From positions 1-61,602 of the forward strand of contig CABUXT010000010.1 of the NCBI GenBank assembly GCA_902495705.1: a stretch of 61,602 bases of DNA. The letters are read 5' to 3'. How positions within the stretch are numbered: position 1 is the stretch's first letter; the number at the start of each line of letters is the position of its first letter. Below the pieces are notes generated by a model. That model was given only the letters and a program-made list of their open reading frames with translations. It was not told the origin of the DNA and did no database searches. The position numbers were made by a program, and so were the translations under genes. Below, in pieces: positions 51,723-60,504 of this stretch. Source of the stretch: an uncultured cyanobacterium. Lineage in GTDB: Bacteria; Cyanobacteriota; Vampirovibrionia; Gastranaerophilales; Gastranaerophilaceae.

Positions 51723-53987
51723 ATGCAAAATGCGGTTAATAAAAACGAAAAAGAAAATGTAGTAGGAATCACATCAGCACATGTGTCAGACGCAATCAAA
51801 CGAGTTCATGACTCTAATGCAATGTTTGCAAAAGAAGTTATTGACAATGCTTCCCGCCTGACTGACAGTGTTTGTATTATTAAAAAAGACGGCACAAAGG
51901 AACAATACAATGTTCAAAAAGTTATCGAGGCCGTAAAAAAATCTGCAACAAGAATGTTGATTAAATTTAGTGATGAAGATTTAAAAAGAATTTGCGACTT
52001 TGTAAATAAAAATGTTCGCGATTTGCAAAAAGAAGAAATTTCAATTTGGGAAATTCACAACATTGTAGAAAGTGCTTTGGAAAGCATTAACCCTGTAGTT
52101 GCAAGAAGTTACAGAAACTACAGAAACTACAAAACTGACTTTGTTGCAATGTTAGACAAAGTTTATCAAGAAAGTCAAAAAATCATGTACATCGGAGATA
52201 AAGAAAATTCTAACTCTGACTCTGCATTGGTTTCAACAAAACGTTCTTTGATTTTTAACCAATTGAATAAAGAATTATACAAAAAATTCTTCTTAACTGT
52301 AGAAGATTTACAAGCTATTAGAGAAGGTTATATCTATATACATGATATGTCAGCTCGTCGTGATACAATGAACTGCTGTTTATTCAATGTTGGCGAAGTA
52401 TTAAGAGGTGGCTTTGAAATGGGCAATCTTTGGTACAACGAACCAAAAACATTGGATGTAGCATTTGATGTTATCGGTGATATTGTAATGGCTGCAGCTA
52501 GCCAACAATACGGCGGTTTCACGGTTCCTGAAGTTGATAAAATTTTAGCTCCTTATGCTGAAAAATCATATCAAAAGAAATACGACAGATATATCTGTAT
52601 GGGTCTATCTTTTGAAAAAGCAAGAGAAGAAGCTTTGAAAGATGTTCAAAACGATTTTGAACAAGGTTTCCAAGGTTGGGAATACAAGTTCAATACAGTT
52701 GCATCTTCTCGTGGTGATTATCCATTCATTACAATGACAATGGGACTTGGCACAGGCGAATTTGAAAAAATGGCATCATTCACAATGCTAAAAATTCACG
52801 CAAAAGGTCAAGGTAAAAAAGACAACAAAAAACCTGTATTGTTCCCTAAAATTGTATTCTTGTATGATGAAAATCTTCACGGAAAAGGCGGAGAATTGGA
52901 AGACTTATTTGAAGCCGGTGTTGAATGTTCAAGAAAAACAATGTACCCTGATTGGTTGTCTTTAACTGGTGATGGATATGTTGCAAGCATTTACAAAAAA
53001 TACAAAAAAGTTATTTCACCAATGGGATGTAGAGCATTCCTATCACCTTGGTTTGAAAGAGGCGGTATGAAACCTGCTGATGAAAATGATGAACCTATCT
53101 TTGTAGGTCGATTCAACATTGGTGCAGTTAGTCTTCACTTGCCTATGATTCTTGCAAAAGCAAGACACGAAAACAAAGATTTCTATGAAGTTCTTGATTA
53201 TTATATGGAACTTATCAGAAAAATTCATATCAGAACTTATGAATACTTGGGCGAAATGAAAGCATCAGTAAACCCTCTAGCTTATTGTGAAGGTGGTTTC
53301 TACGGCGGTCATTTGAAACCTTCTGATAAAATTAAACCTATCTTGAAATCAGCAACAGCATCATTCGGTATTACAGCATTGAATGAGTTGCAAGAACTTT
53401 ATAACGGAAAATCACTTGTTGAAGACGGTGAATTTGCAGTAGAAGTAATGGAATACATCAACCGCAAAGTTAATGAATACAAAGACGAAGATGGTTATTT
53501 GTATGCTATTTACGGTACACCTGCTGAAAACTTATGCGGTCTTCAAGTTAAACAATTCCGTAAAAAATATGGTATCAAAGCTAAAGTTTCTGATAGAGGA
53601 TACGTTTCTAACAGTTTCCACTGCCACGTTGCAGAAGAAATTTCTCCTGTAGAAAAACAAGATTTGGAAAACAGATTTTGGAACTTGTTCAACGGTGGAA
53701 AAATTCAATATGTAAAATATCCGATTGCATACAACAAAGAGGCTATCAAAACTCTATTAAAAAGAGCTATGGATAAAGGTTTCTATGAAGGTGTAAACTT
53801 GTCACTTGCATATTGCAACGATTGTGGACACCAAGAATTGGCAATGGATGTATGTCCAAAATGCGGTAGCAAAAACCTTACAAAAATCGAACGTATGAAC
53901 GGTTATTTGTCATACTCAAGAGTTAATGGCGATACTCGTTTGAACGAGGCTAAAATGGAAGAAATCAAAGATAGGGTGAGCATGTAA
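51723..53987 (+). CDS. nrdD: Anaerobic ribonucleoside-triphosphate reductase, class III
   Basis: NrdD makes deoxyribonucleotides without oxygen, using a glycyl radical. The 754-aa protein has an N-terminal ATP-cone (VCIIKKDGTKEQYNVQKVIE), a ten-stranded barrel with MNCCLFNVGEVLRGGFEMG, a C-terminal zinc site (CNDCGHQ...CPKCGSK) and the radical loop RMNGYLSYS, whose Gly carries the radical. ATG 51723 follows GAGGAG. The gene is under a B12 riboswitch although the enzyme itself needs no B12. The stop overlaps nrdG by one base. Confidence 0.95.
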   Translation: MQNAVNKNEKENVVGITSAHVSDAIKRVHDSNAMFAKEVIDNASRLTDSVCIIKKDGTKEQYNVQKVIEAVKKSATRMLIKFSDEDLKRICDFVNKNVRDLQKEEISIWEIHNIVESALESINPVVARSYRNYRNYKTDFVAMLDKVYQESQKIMYIGDKENSNSDSALVSTKRSLIFNQLNKELYKKFFLTVEDLQAIREGYIYIHDMSARRDTMNCCLFNVGEVLRGGFEMGNLWYNEPKTLDVAFDVIGDIVMAAASQQYGGFTVPEVDKILAPYAEKSYQKKYDRYICMGLSFEKAREEALKDVQNDFEQGFQGWEYKFNTVASSRGDYPFITMTMGLGTGEFEKMASFTMLKIHAKGQGKKDNKKPVLFPKIVFLYDENLHGKGGELEDLFEAGVECSRKTMYPDWLSLTGDGYVASIYKKYKKVISPMGCRAFLSPWFERGGMKPADENDEPIFVGRFNIGAVSLHLPMILAKARHENKDFYEVLDYYMELIRKIHIRTYEYLGEMKASVNPLAYCEGGFYGGHLKPSDKIKPILKSATASFGITALNELQELYNGKSLVEDGEFAVEVMEYINRKVNEYKDEDGYLYAIYGTPAENLCGLQVKQFRKKYGIKAKVSDRGYVSNSFHCHVAEEISPVEKQDLENRFWNLFNGGKIQYVKYPIAYNKEAIKTLLKRAMDKGFYEGVNLSLAYCNDCGHQELAMDVCPKCGSKNLTKIERMNGYLSYSRVNGDTRLNEAKMEEIKDRVSM

Positions 53988-54481
53988 TGAACTATCACAA
54001 TATAACAAAAGATGACATGCTCAACGGTGACGGACTTAGAACAGTTTTGTGGGTATCAGGTTGTACTCACCACTGTGAGGGTTGTCAAAATCCTATCACT
54101 TGGGACTTGGCAGGTGGTTTGCCTTTTGATGAGGCTGCTGAAGAAGAACTTTTTGAGGCTATTTCTAAACCTCATTGTTCAGGTATCACCTTTAGCGGTG
54201 GTGACCCATTGCACCCATTTAACCGTTCTGAAGTTTTCAGATTAGCTAAAAAATGTAAAGAACTTTTCCCTGAAAAAACTGTATGGTCATATACAGGTTT
54301 CCGTTGGGAAGATGTGAAAGATGAAGAAGGTATAAAATACTTTGATGTTTTAGCAGACGGCAGATTTGTAAAAGAACTCAATGACAACAGTATTCAGTGG
54401 GTTGGCAGTACAAATCAAAGAGTAATCAATGTACCTGAAACATTAAAAACAGGAGAAGTTGTTTTACATCACAGTTTATAA
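53987..54481 (+). CDS. nrdG: Anaerobic RNR activating protein NrdG
   Basis: NrdG is the radical-SAM enzyme that creates the glycyl radical on NrdD. The 164-aa protein has the activase C-x3-C-x2-C motif CTHHCEGC (C26, C30, C33) binding a [4Fe-4S] cluster, then ITFSGGDPLHP (about 65-75), the SAM-contact GGD motif, and VWSYTGFRWED. Its ATG shares one base with the nrdD stop (TAATGA), so translation is coupled. A strong terminator follows. Confidence 0.96.
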   Translation: MNYHNITKDDMLNGDGLRTVLWVSGCTHHCEGCQNPITWDLAGGLPFDEAAEEELFEAISKPHCSGITFSGGDPLHPFNRSEVFRLAKKCKELFPEKTVWSYTGFRWEDVKDEEGIKYFDVLADGRFVKELNDNSIQWVGSTNQRVINVPETLKTGEVVLHHSL

Positions 54482-54505
54482 AATTTTTCCAAAAGACACA
54501 AAAAG

Positions 54506-54536
54506 AAGACCTTTCTGAATATCAGAAAGGTCTTTT
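54506..54536. terminator. Terminator after nrdDG
   Basis: AAGACCTTTCTGA (54506-54518) and TCAGAAAGGTCTT (54522-54534) with a 3-nt loop and a T run; near-symmetric, so it can also serve the minus strand. Confidence 0.88.
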
Positions 54537-54560
54537 GGTATATCCCTAAATACAATAAAA

Positions 54561-55115
54561 TTATTTATTTACTCCGAAAAATACAGCCTCTGCAAATGCC
54601 TCTCCTTCTTCTTCTTTCATTTTTAAATAAGATGGATTGTTAGCTCTAATATCTGCTTTGCGCAGTTCTTCTGCCTCTTTTTTAGATAAAGGCTTTTTAC
54701 CTGTTACTTCTTCAAGTTGTTGAGCTTGAGTTTCGGCTTTTGTAGGTGCTGTATAAGAGCGTTCATAGCGGACTTTTTCACGAAGTTCACGGCTCATTCT
54801 TTTTTTATTTTTGCCAATTTGATTGTAGTTTCTTGTATCTAAATTTTCTTTAATAAACATATCGAGGTTTTCTTTTGGAATATTTTCACCGTCAAACTTT
54901 TGATAAGTTTTGTAGCCGATAGTTTTTAGTTGTTTTATAAATTTATCGTCCTCATTATTAGGCATGGAAACTCTTGCATTTCCGACTTTGCTGTTACCGA
55001 TTAGTCCGTTTGGATAACTTTCAATAAGTTGTTTCAATTTCAATTTCTTTGCAGAATTGACTCCTGCTTGTGTAATTGGGATGCGATAAGTTGATGTAAA
55101 ATTAATTTCTGCCAT
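54561..55115 (-). CDS. Lineage-specific protein with N-terminal INFTS motif
   Basis: A 184-aa Lys/Glu-rich soluble protein of unknown function. It starts MAEINFTSTYRIPITQAG, a short leader with an aromatic-Thr-Ser motif in the position where other proteins here have F-x-G. Residues 24-80 are predicted alpha/beta; the C-terminal half is highly charged and coiled, with a QAQQLEEVTGKKPLSKKEAE segment. AGGAG precedes the ATG. It is divergent from the 503-aa gene at 55260. Confidence 0.65.
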   Translation of the reverse strand: MAEINFTSTYRIPITQAGVNSAKKLKLKQLIESYPNGLIGNSKVGNARVSMPNNEDDKFIKQLKTIGYKTYQKFDGENIPKENLDMFIKENLDTRNYNQIGKNKKRMSRELREKVRYERSYTAPTKAETQAQQLEEVTGKKPLSKKEAEELRKADIRANNPSYLKMKEEEGEAFAEAVFFGVNK

Positions 55116-55226
55116 TTTTATACTCCTTTTTGGGTAGAAAACTTCTAAATATAAAATTTGTTATTTCTAAGAATTTTTATTAAAATTTGTTTACATCAAA
55201 GCAAAAAATTTTTTTCAGGAGATTTA

Positions 55227-55238
55227 ATGCTCAAGTAG
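55227..55238 (+). other. Minimal 3-codon ORF (MLK) with a strong ribosome site
   Basis: AGGAG (55217-55221), 5 nt, then ATG CTC AAG TAG, ending 21 bp before the next gene's ATG. It may be a regulatory minimal ORF or a decayed start. Confidence 0.3.
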
Positions 55239-55259
55239 CATACCAAAGAAGGAAAATTT

Positions 55260-56771
55260 ATGTTATCAGCAATTAACAATATATATTTACCAAAATTCAA
55301 CAATATTCAAAATTCTCAAATTAAAAACAAACTTGTCACAAAACCGATTATGAATACCGGTTTAAAGGCAGACAGTGTATGTTTTACCGGAAAATCTGCG
55401 CCATCAATGTACAAAAATGTATTTGAATATTTGGCTGCGGAGATTTTAGGGAGCAATAAAAAATATCAAGTAGATGGAAGTATGTTGTCAGCTTCAAAAA
55501 TTTCAGATGCAGTCAAAGGTTTGTTTGAACAAGATAAGGTTTATCTTCCATTTAAAAAGAGTAACTATTTGAAAATCAAATGGAAAAGCTACATTCCGCA
55601 TGATGTTCGAGTCTTTTCAATAGATAAAATTAATGAGGCAAGAGGGGTTAGGATGTCTCAATGGGAAAGCTTTTTGAATAATCCTGAAAAAGCTTTGAAC
55701 TCAGAAACTCCAAATAATCCTGAACTTGTTAAAAAAATCAAAAATGACAAGGCGTTGAAACTTGTTATTTGGAACGCAATTACAAGCGAAATTAAAGAAA
55801 ATAACCGCCACATCCCTGTTCCTTTTGACCAAAAAGCATTGCTTGAAACAATCAAAGGTTTTGAAAGAATTGAACCTAAAGACAGGGCTGTACGTTGCGC
55901 ATCTCCTTCATTTTTGGAGATTTATACACACAGATTGCGTGACAACTTGTTGATGGATATGGGTTTGTCTGATAATGAGGCAGTTTGGGTAAAAATTCCG
56001 TCATTGGCTCATGACCCTGCTCATAAAGAGAAAAATATCGCAACTTTAGAAACCTTGAGCTGCAAAAACTGGTGTACACGTTCAAGCGTAGATAAAGCCG
56101 AAGATGCTTTGTCAGATGGCGATTTTTATATTTATTTAGAACGTGACAAGTCCAATCTTTGGGAACCGCTTGTTGGGATGACAACTTCTCGTGGCAAATT
56201 AGACCAAATTCAAGGAACTGAAAATAACAACATTGTTCCTCTAAATTTGGTAAAAGAAATCAAAACATACATCAAAGAACACAATATAAAATGCCAGTCA
56301 GGGATTATTGATGAAGGTCCAAAGGCATCTCAAGCAATCATGATTAGTGATAAGTTGAATGAAATTGACCCTGAACTGAAAAAGTCATTTGCAAAAATTA
56401 TCAAGGATAACAATGATATCGGAATGTTCAAATATTTGGGTGTGAAAGCAGAACAACTTGAAGATGGAACATTAAAAATCGGAACATACAAACCTTCATA
56501 TAATATGAATGCAAATAGCGGAATTTCAATCCCTTATTCAATGTTTGGTTTAAATGAAGATGAATTGCTACGCAACGTGAAAGTGATTAATGGTAATTTG
56601 ATTTTAGATAATAAAAATAAATTATTTGATTCAAGAATTACAAAATTTCCACCAAATCTTGAACAAGTTACAGGGAAAATTTCTTGTAAACAAGAACAAT
56701 ATGAGCGTTTCGGTGCTGATATAGACCGAGTTTTGGGTGGCGATAAATCAAGATTGATAATTCACAGCTAA
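55260..56771 (+). CDS. Lineage-specific 503-aa protein with WCT...GDFYIYL module
   Basis: A 503-aa soluble protein of unknown function. VCFTGKSAP near residue 42 carries the FxG motif. The centre (about 268-320) has CKNWCTRSSVDKAEDALSDG followed by DFYIYLERD, then LVGMTTSRGKLDQIQGTENN, a module with a W-C-T and a G-x-N-N motif resembling PcfJ-like proteins. The C-terminal region looks like strand-rich repeats. AAGGA precedes the ATG. The helicase-nuclease gene follows, its promoter lying at this gene's 3' end. Confidence 0.65.
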   Translation: MLSAINNIYLPKFNNIQNSQIKNKLVTKPIMNTGLKADSVCFTGKSAPSMYKNVFEYLAAEILGSNKKYQVDGSMLSASKISDAVKGLFEQDKVYLPFKKSNYLKIKWKSYIPHDVRVFSIDKINEARGVRMSQWESFLNNPEKALNSETPNNPELVKKIKNDKALKLVIWNAITSEIKENNRHIPVPFDQKALLETIKGFERIEPKDRAVRCASPSFLEIYTHRLRDNLLMDMGLSDNEAVWVKIPSLAHDPAHKEKNIATLETLSCKNWCTRSSVDKAEDALSDGDFYIYLERDKSNLWEPLVGMTTSRGKLDQIQGTENNNIVPLNLVKEIKTYIKEHNIKCQSGIIDEGPKASQAIMISDKLNEIDPELKKSFAKIIKDNNDIGMFKYLGVKAEQLEDGTLKIGTYKPSYNMNANSGISIPYSMFGLNEDELLRNVKVINGNLILDNKNKLFDSRITKFPPNLEQVTGKISCKQEQYERFGADIDRVLGGDKSRLIIHS

Positions 56772-56789
56772 AGTCTTTTATGCTAAATT
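56761..56789 (+). promoter_or_regulatory. Promoter of the helicase-nuclease gene, leaderless type
   Basis: TTCACA (56761-56766), 17-bp spacer, TAAATT (56784-56789), then 6 nt to ATG 56796. It overlaps the stop of the upstream gene. Confidence 0.65.
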
Positions 56790-56795
56790 AGAGTT

Positions 56796-59700
56796 ATGGC
56801 AGAAGTGAAAAATATTATAAAACCAAACTCTAAACAACAACAAGCAATTGATATCTTGAACGGACAAGTTATGCTTTTGGCAGGTCCGGGGACAGGAAAA
56901 ACTTTCACGGTAATTCACCGTATTGAAAAAATGTTAGCAGATGGAGTTGAACCTTCATCAATACTTTGTTTGACATTTTCTGATGCTGCGGCATCTGAAA
57001 TGCGTCAACGTTTGATTAAAAAAATGGGTGTGGTGGCGTCAGCCGTTGATATTTATACATATCACTCCTTTTGTAACGATTTAATTAAAACTTATCCTGA
57101 TAAATTTGAAATGACATCAGGTGTAAAACTTATCACGGATGCTGAAAAAATTTCGATAATGAAAGAATGTATTGACGATGCAAAATTGGAATTTTTTGTA
57201 CCATCGCGTGCTGACAGATATTTTTTCACAAAGAATTTTATTTCTTATGTTGAAAAATTAAAAACTCAACGAGTTTCAAAAGAAGAGTATATGGCTTGTA
57301 TTGACTCAAATCCGACCCTTATGCCTCGTTACAAAGAGTTAGAAAGTGAAATTTATGAGCGTGAACAAGCAGGCAATACTAAAAACAAAACTCGCTATAA
57401 CGAACTTGAAAAAATAAAAACAAATATCGAAAAAGCGAAAGAGCTTTGGACTCTGTATGAGCTTTATTCAACAAAAATGATAAACAAAAATTTAATCGAC
57501 TTTTCCGATATGATAAATTTAGTTTTGACATCTTTTGAAGAAGATTCACAATTTTTATCAGAAGTTTCAAACAAATATAAATATTTTTTGGTCGATGAAT
57601 ACCAAGATACAAACGACTTGCAAAACCAAATTATATTCAATTTATTAGATGGGAATGATGAAAAAAATATCTTTGTTGTAGGTGATGATGACCAAATTAT
57701 CTATGGTTTTCAGGGTGCAAAAAGTGATAATATTGAAAACTTTTTGACAAAATATCCAAATACGACAGTAATTTGTCTTGAAGAAAATAACCGCTCAACT
57801 CAAACCATTCTTGATTTTAGTAATATAATTGTCAGTCAGGATGAAAACCGCCTTGAAAACAATCCGTATTTCAAGGAAAAATATAATATTTCTAAAAAAT
57901 TAACTGCAAAAAATCCAAAAATTATTGCAAAAGATAAAAAAATAAAACGCATACAATTTGGTGAAATTTTGCAGGAATTTAATTATATTGTTGATGATAT
58001 CAAAACCCTGATAGAATCTGACATTGCACCGAAAAATGATGAAGGTAAAATTGATTATTCTCAAATCGCAATTATTTCAAAAAAACGAGCAGAATTGCAA
58101 ACTTTTGCAGAACTTTTGAAAAGTAAAAATATACCGTTTCAAATTGATGAAGGAAAAAGTATTTTTGCTATCCGCTCAACAATTTTGATTTATTTTTACA
58201 TAAAAGCTATGAATAATTATTTGACATCAAGTGACAAATTATTTGGCTTGTTGCTATCTGAACCTTTCAAAATTGACCAGCAAGATTATAATAAAATTTT
58301 GGAAGAAAAACGACTTTGGAAAAAGGGCGAATCTAGCGATTTTATTACACTTATGCGTAATTTAAAAGGTTGGAAAAATCCTGAAAAAATCACAAAATTT
58401 TTAGAAACTTTTGACTATCTTCAAGATTATGCAAGTTCTAATAATTTGCGCAATACAATTGTTGAAATTATCAACCGAACAGAATTACTTACTTATTTTT
58501 ACAAATCCGGCAAAAATAGAAGTGAAAATCTTGCAGGGATTAGGAAAATAATTTCGGAGGCAACAGATTTTCAAAATTCGGATTCAACAAAAAATTTATC
58601 TGACTTTGTAAAATATCTTGATGATTGTTTTGAAAATGAAATTGATATCAATTTGGATAAAGATTCAGTTGTTCAAAATGCAGTCCAGTTGATGACATAC
58701 CACGGTTCAAAAGGTCGAGAATTTGAATATGTTTATCTGCCAAATTTGATTAGTTCAAATTGGGAAGATTTTAGAATGCCCGGGGAATATAAACTCATAA
58801 CAGAAGAAGTCCCAGATAAAGAAACCGCTCAAGCCAAGAAAGATTCAGAACTTCTGAAATTGCTATTTGTTGGTATTACAAGGGCAAAACATTCGCTTAC
58901 CATTTCTTTTGCTGACAGCAACAACGGAAAAGCGCAACAAATCACAAAATATTTAGAACCAACTGCAAACTATGATTTTGACAGTGCACAATTTGAATGT
59001 AGCGCAGAAGATTTTACAACCGAATTTTATAGAAGTGTTTCATCAGATGTTTTTGACAATCAAAAAGCTTTCAAAAATGAAATTGAGGAGCGCGTAAAAT
59101 CAGTGGTGCTATCACCTTCAAGATTGAATGATTATTTAAGCTGTCCGCGTAAATTTTTCTACGTAAAGGTGCTTGGAATTGATGTAGAAGAGGCTGATTG
59201 GGATGGTGCAAACTTTGGTACTTTGATTCATTCATTGCTAGAAAGAGCCGTGAAATCCGCAAAAGAGTCAGTTTATCCGACATTAGATGAAATTTTAGAA
59301 AAATTCCGCCTAGGCATGGATGGGTTGAAATTCTCTTCAGAAGCGAAGAAAGAAAAATATTTTAAACAAGGTCAAAAACTTTTGACAAGTTATTATCCGT
59401 ATTTTTCTCAAATTCCTGCCAGTCGAATTTCTGATATCGAATTTAGTTTTTACGGTGTTGATGTGGATGGAGATTTTATTACAGGTAAAATCGACCGTAT
59501 CGAGAAAAATTCTGACGGTACGTATGAACTCTATGACTACAAAACAGGCAATTACTCAAGTGAGAAAAAAATCGCACCGAATGAAGAAAAACAAAATTAC
59601 TTTAACCAACTTTGTTTCTATAAATACGCTTATGAAAAACTTACAGGTAACAAAGTTGCAAAAGTCGGAATTATTTATGTAGAAAATCATGAAAAATCTG

Positions 59701-59864
59701 TCGATAAATATTTGACAGATGATGATATGAAATATATTGAAACTCTAATAAAAGACACTTATCAAAATATCAAGGCTCTAAAATTCAATCCAATCAAGGA
59801 AGATAAACAGGGCGCATGCAAAAATTGTGTTTACAAACAATTATGTAAATTGGACTTAATATAA
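56796..59864 (+). CDS. UvrD-type helicase with AddB-like Fe-S nuclease domain
   Basis: A 1022-aa fusion of superfamily 1 helicase and PD-(D/E)xK nuclease, of the type seen in AddAB/RecBCD-like end-processing enzymes. Walker A is LLAGPGTGKT (27-36), motif II LVDEYQDTN, motif III VGDDDQIIYGFQGAK, motif VI LLFVGITRAKHSL. The nuclease at about 770-1022 has GKIDRIEKN and LYDYKTG as metal and catalytic strands. Cysteines C783 (LSCPRKFFY) and C1008, C1011, C1017 (CKNCVYKQLC) match the AddB [4Fe-4S] pattern. Probable role: double-strand break processing. Confidence 0.9.
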   Translation: MAEVKNIIKPNSKQQQAIDILNGQVMLLAGPGTGKTFTVIHRIEKMLADGVEPSSILCLTFSDAAASEMRQRLIKKMGVVASAVDIYTYHSFCNDLIKTYPDKFEMTSGVKLITDAEKISIMKECIDDAKLEFFVPSRADRYFFTKNFISYVEKLKTQRVSKEEYMACIDSNPTLMPRYKELESEIYEREQAGNTKNKTRYNELEKIKTNIEKAKELWTLYELYSTKMINKNLIDFSDMINLVLTSFEEDSQFLSEVSNKYKYFLVDEYQDTNDLQNQIIFNLLDGNDEKNIFVVGDDDQIIYGFQGAKSDNIENFLTKYPNTTVICLEENNRSTQTILDFSNIIVSQDENRLENNPYFKEKYNISKKLTAKNPKIIAKDKKIKRIQFGEILQEFNYIVDDIKTLIESDIAPKNDEGKIDYSQIAIISKKRAELQTFAELLKSKNIPFQIDEGKSIFAIRSTILIYFYIKAMNNYLTSSDKLFGLLLSEPFKIDQQDYNKILEEKRLWKKGESSDFITLMRNLKGWKNPEKITKFLETFDYLQDYASSNNLRNTIVEIINRTELLTYFYKSGKNRSENLAGIRKIISEATDFQNSDSTKNLSDFVKYLDDCFENEIDINLDKDSVVQNAVQLMTYHGSKGREFEYVYLPNLISSNWEDFRMPGEYKLITEEVPDKETAQAKKDSELLKLLFVGITRAKHSLTISFADSNNGKAQQITKYLEPTANYDFDSAQFECSAEDFTTEFYRSVSSDVFDNQKAFKNEIEERVKSVVLSPSRLNDYLSCPRKFFYVKVLGIDVEEADWDGANFGTLIHSLLERAVKSAKESVYPTLDEILEKFRLGMDGLKFSSEAKKEKYFKQGQKLLTSYYPYFSQIPASRISDIEFSFYGVDVDGDFITGKIDRIEKNSDGTYELYDYKTGNYSSEKKIAPNEEKQNYFNQLCFYKYAYEKLTGNKVAKVGIIYVENHEKSVDKYLTDDDMKYIETLIKDTYQNIKALKFNPIKEDKQGACKNCVYKQLCKLDLI

Positions 59865-59937
59865 TTCAAAATTTTCCGCAAAAATAAATATGTTCGGCAT
59901 TAATAAGAAAAGATTAGATTATGGAAAGGATTATATA

Positions 59938-60504
59938 ATGCAAGTTTACTCAAATAATAATGTTCAATTTGGTGCAAAATATGTTGCTCCTGCGCATGTG
60001 AAATTTAAAGATGCGAAAAAATGGAAAGATGCAAGTGTAAATTTTATAAAATTTGAAACTACAAAGGTTAGTGATAGAACTGCTTTAGACCAAATCAGTC
60101 GTCTATGGGGCGGTAAAAATTTGTCAGGCGCAATTGCAGATGAAGCAAATATTTTGGGTGGAAAAGCTCATATTTATGGTGTAACAACTCAAGAGACAAA
60201 TTTTGACCATGTTGACCCAAGAAAAATTTTAGGTTTGGTTTCTACAGATAAATTTACTAAAAAATCAGGCGAAATTCCTGTATTTAAAATCGGTACAAAT
60301 CCAAAATTTGCGTATGAGCAAAACAAACGTAACCGTTCAATCAGACATATTGCAAAATCAATGATTGAGGCTTTGAAATTAACAACATCTAAAAACGCAA
60401 ATACAAAAATTGTTACCCAATATGCTGAACCGCAAGAAGTAAAATTCTTGAATAAAGCTGGTGTTGAAATAAAAAATGACAATCTTGTTGAAGTTTTAGC
60501 ATAA
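59938..60504 (+). CDS. Lineage-specific protein with N-terminal VQFGAK motif
   Basis: A 188-aa soluble protein of unknown function. It starts MQVYSNNNVQFGAKYVAP, a short polar leader followed by an F-G motif. The remainder is mixed alpha/beta with Lys-rich stretches (KDAKKWKDASVNFIKFETTK) and shows no catalytic signature. ATG 59938 is used because AAAGGA lies upstream; an in-frame ATG at 59890 would place that site inside the gene. It ends abutting the stop of the convergent gene at 60505. Confidence 0.65.
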   Translation: MQVYSNNNVQFGAKYVAPAHVKFKDAKKWKDASVNFIKFETTKVSDRTALDQISRLWGGKNLSGAIADEANILGGKAHIYGVTTQETNFDHVDPRKILGLVSTDKFTKKSGEIPVFKIGTNPKFAYEQNKRNRSIRHIAKSMIEALKLTTSKNANTKIVTQYAEPQEVKFLNKAGVEIKNDNLVEVLA

